A DNA stretch of 64,000 bases from Muribaculaceae bacterium Zag1 (GTDB taxonomy: Bacteria; Bacteroidota; Bacteroidia; Bacteroidales; Muribaculaceae): NCBI GenBank assembly GCA_002633115.1, contig NWBJ01000010.1:22890-86889 (forward strand), read 5' to 3'. Made by a program: the position numbers and the translations under genes. Positions 63,988 through 64,000 of this stretch are shown here, one piece after another. The number at the start of each line of letters is the position of its first letter. The first letter of the stretch is position 1. The notes under the pieces are model-generated. The model saw only the letters and a program-made list of their open reading frames with translations. It searched no databases and was not told where the DNA came from.

Positions 63988-64000
63988 TACATCTGAGAAG

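Overview
The window looks like a Bacteroidales chromosome, most likely a gut member such as Muribaculaceae or Prevotellaceae (inference from gene content). The host part carries a TonB-linked outer-membrane receptor with a GLPGLI partner, an ECF sigma factor, lipoproteins, a SusA-like GH13 amylase and promoters of the Bacteroidetes type (TAnnTTTG at -7, TTTG near -33). Bases 1 to about 46,300 are a temperate siphophage prophage, visibly GC-richer than the host DNA. Almost all its genes are on the minus strand, and its left end lies outside the window. Its right end is the displaced 3' half of a tRNA-Pro(TGG) gene at 46,257-46,308. No integrase is visible, so it is probably beyond the left edge.

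Read from the att side leftward, the prophage holds: an immunity region (XRE repressor and HNH protein on the plus strand, face-to-face promoters near 45.0 kb); small early genes; an unusual non-coding structured stretch with a tRNA-like fold (43.77-43.89 kb); a recombination and replication block (Rad50-like ATPase, RecT, metallo-beta-lactamase-fold protein, split replication initiator, DnaC-like loader, DnaA-like HTH, DEDDh exonuclease, HNH, RuvC-like resolvase); an internal promoter at 33.3 kb; a ParB-methyltransferase fusion; terminase, portal, MuF minor head protein, scaffold, decoration and capsid genes; connectors; tail tube; tail chaperones joined by a -1 frameshift; a 1542-residue tape measure; the tail hub; and fibre proteins.

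The prophage carries a diversity-generating retroelement (DGR). The C-terminal end of a 439-residue lectin-like fibre protein (VR 3482-3592) is a copy of a template (TR 3124-3234) that differs within the core only at template adenines. The adjoining reverse transcriptase is interrupted by two +1 frame changes. A second striking system is at 22.4-26.1 kb. The MuF head protein ends in a papain-like toxin domain (Tox-PL), and its 3' end faces a plus-strand cassette of four small genes with their own promoters; the last of these overlaps the toxin gene and is a candidate immunity gene.

The host flank (46.3-64 kb) contains a TonB receptor/GLPGLI pair, a rare-looking single-chain fusion of ECF sigma factor, membrane helix and outer-membrane beta-barrel, an AlbA_2 (Schlafen-like) regulator with an in-frame 21-bp repeat, a DUF4143 ATPase, fragments of another AAA ATPase, an ORF6N protein, a SWIM-SNF2 helicase and an alpha-amylase. 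Several families of palindromic intergenic repeats lie among these genes, and there is a second tRNA 3'-end scar at 54.7 kb. Products are read from motifs and gene order by eye; no database search was run.
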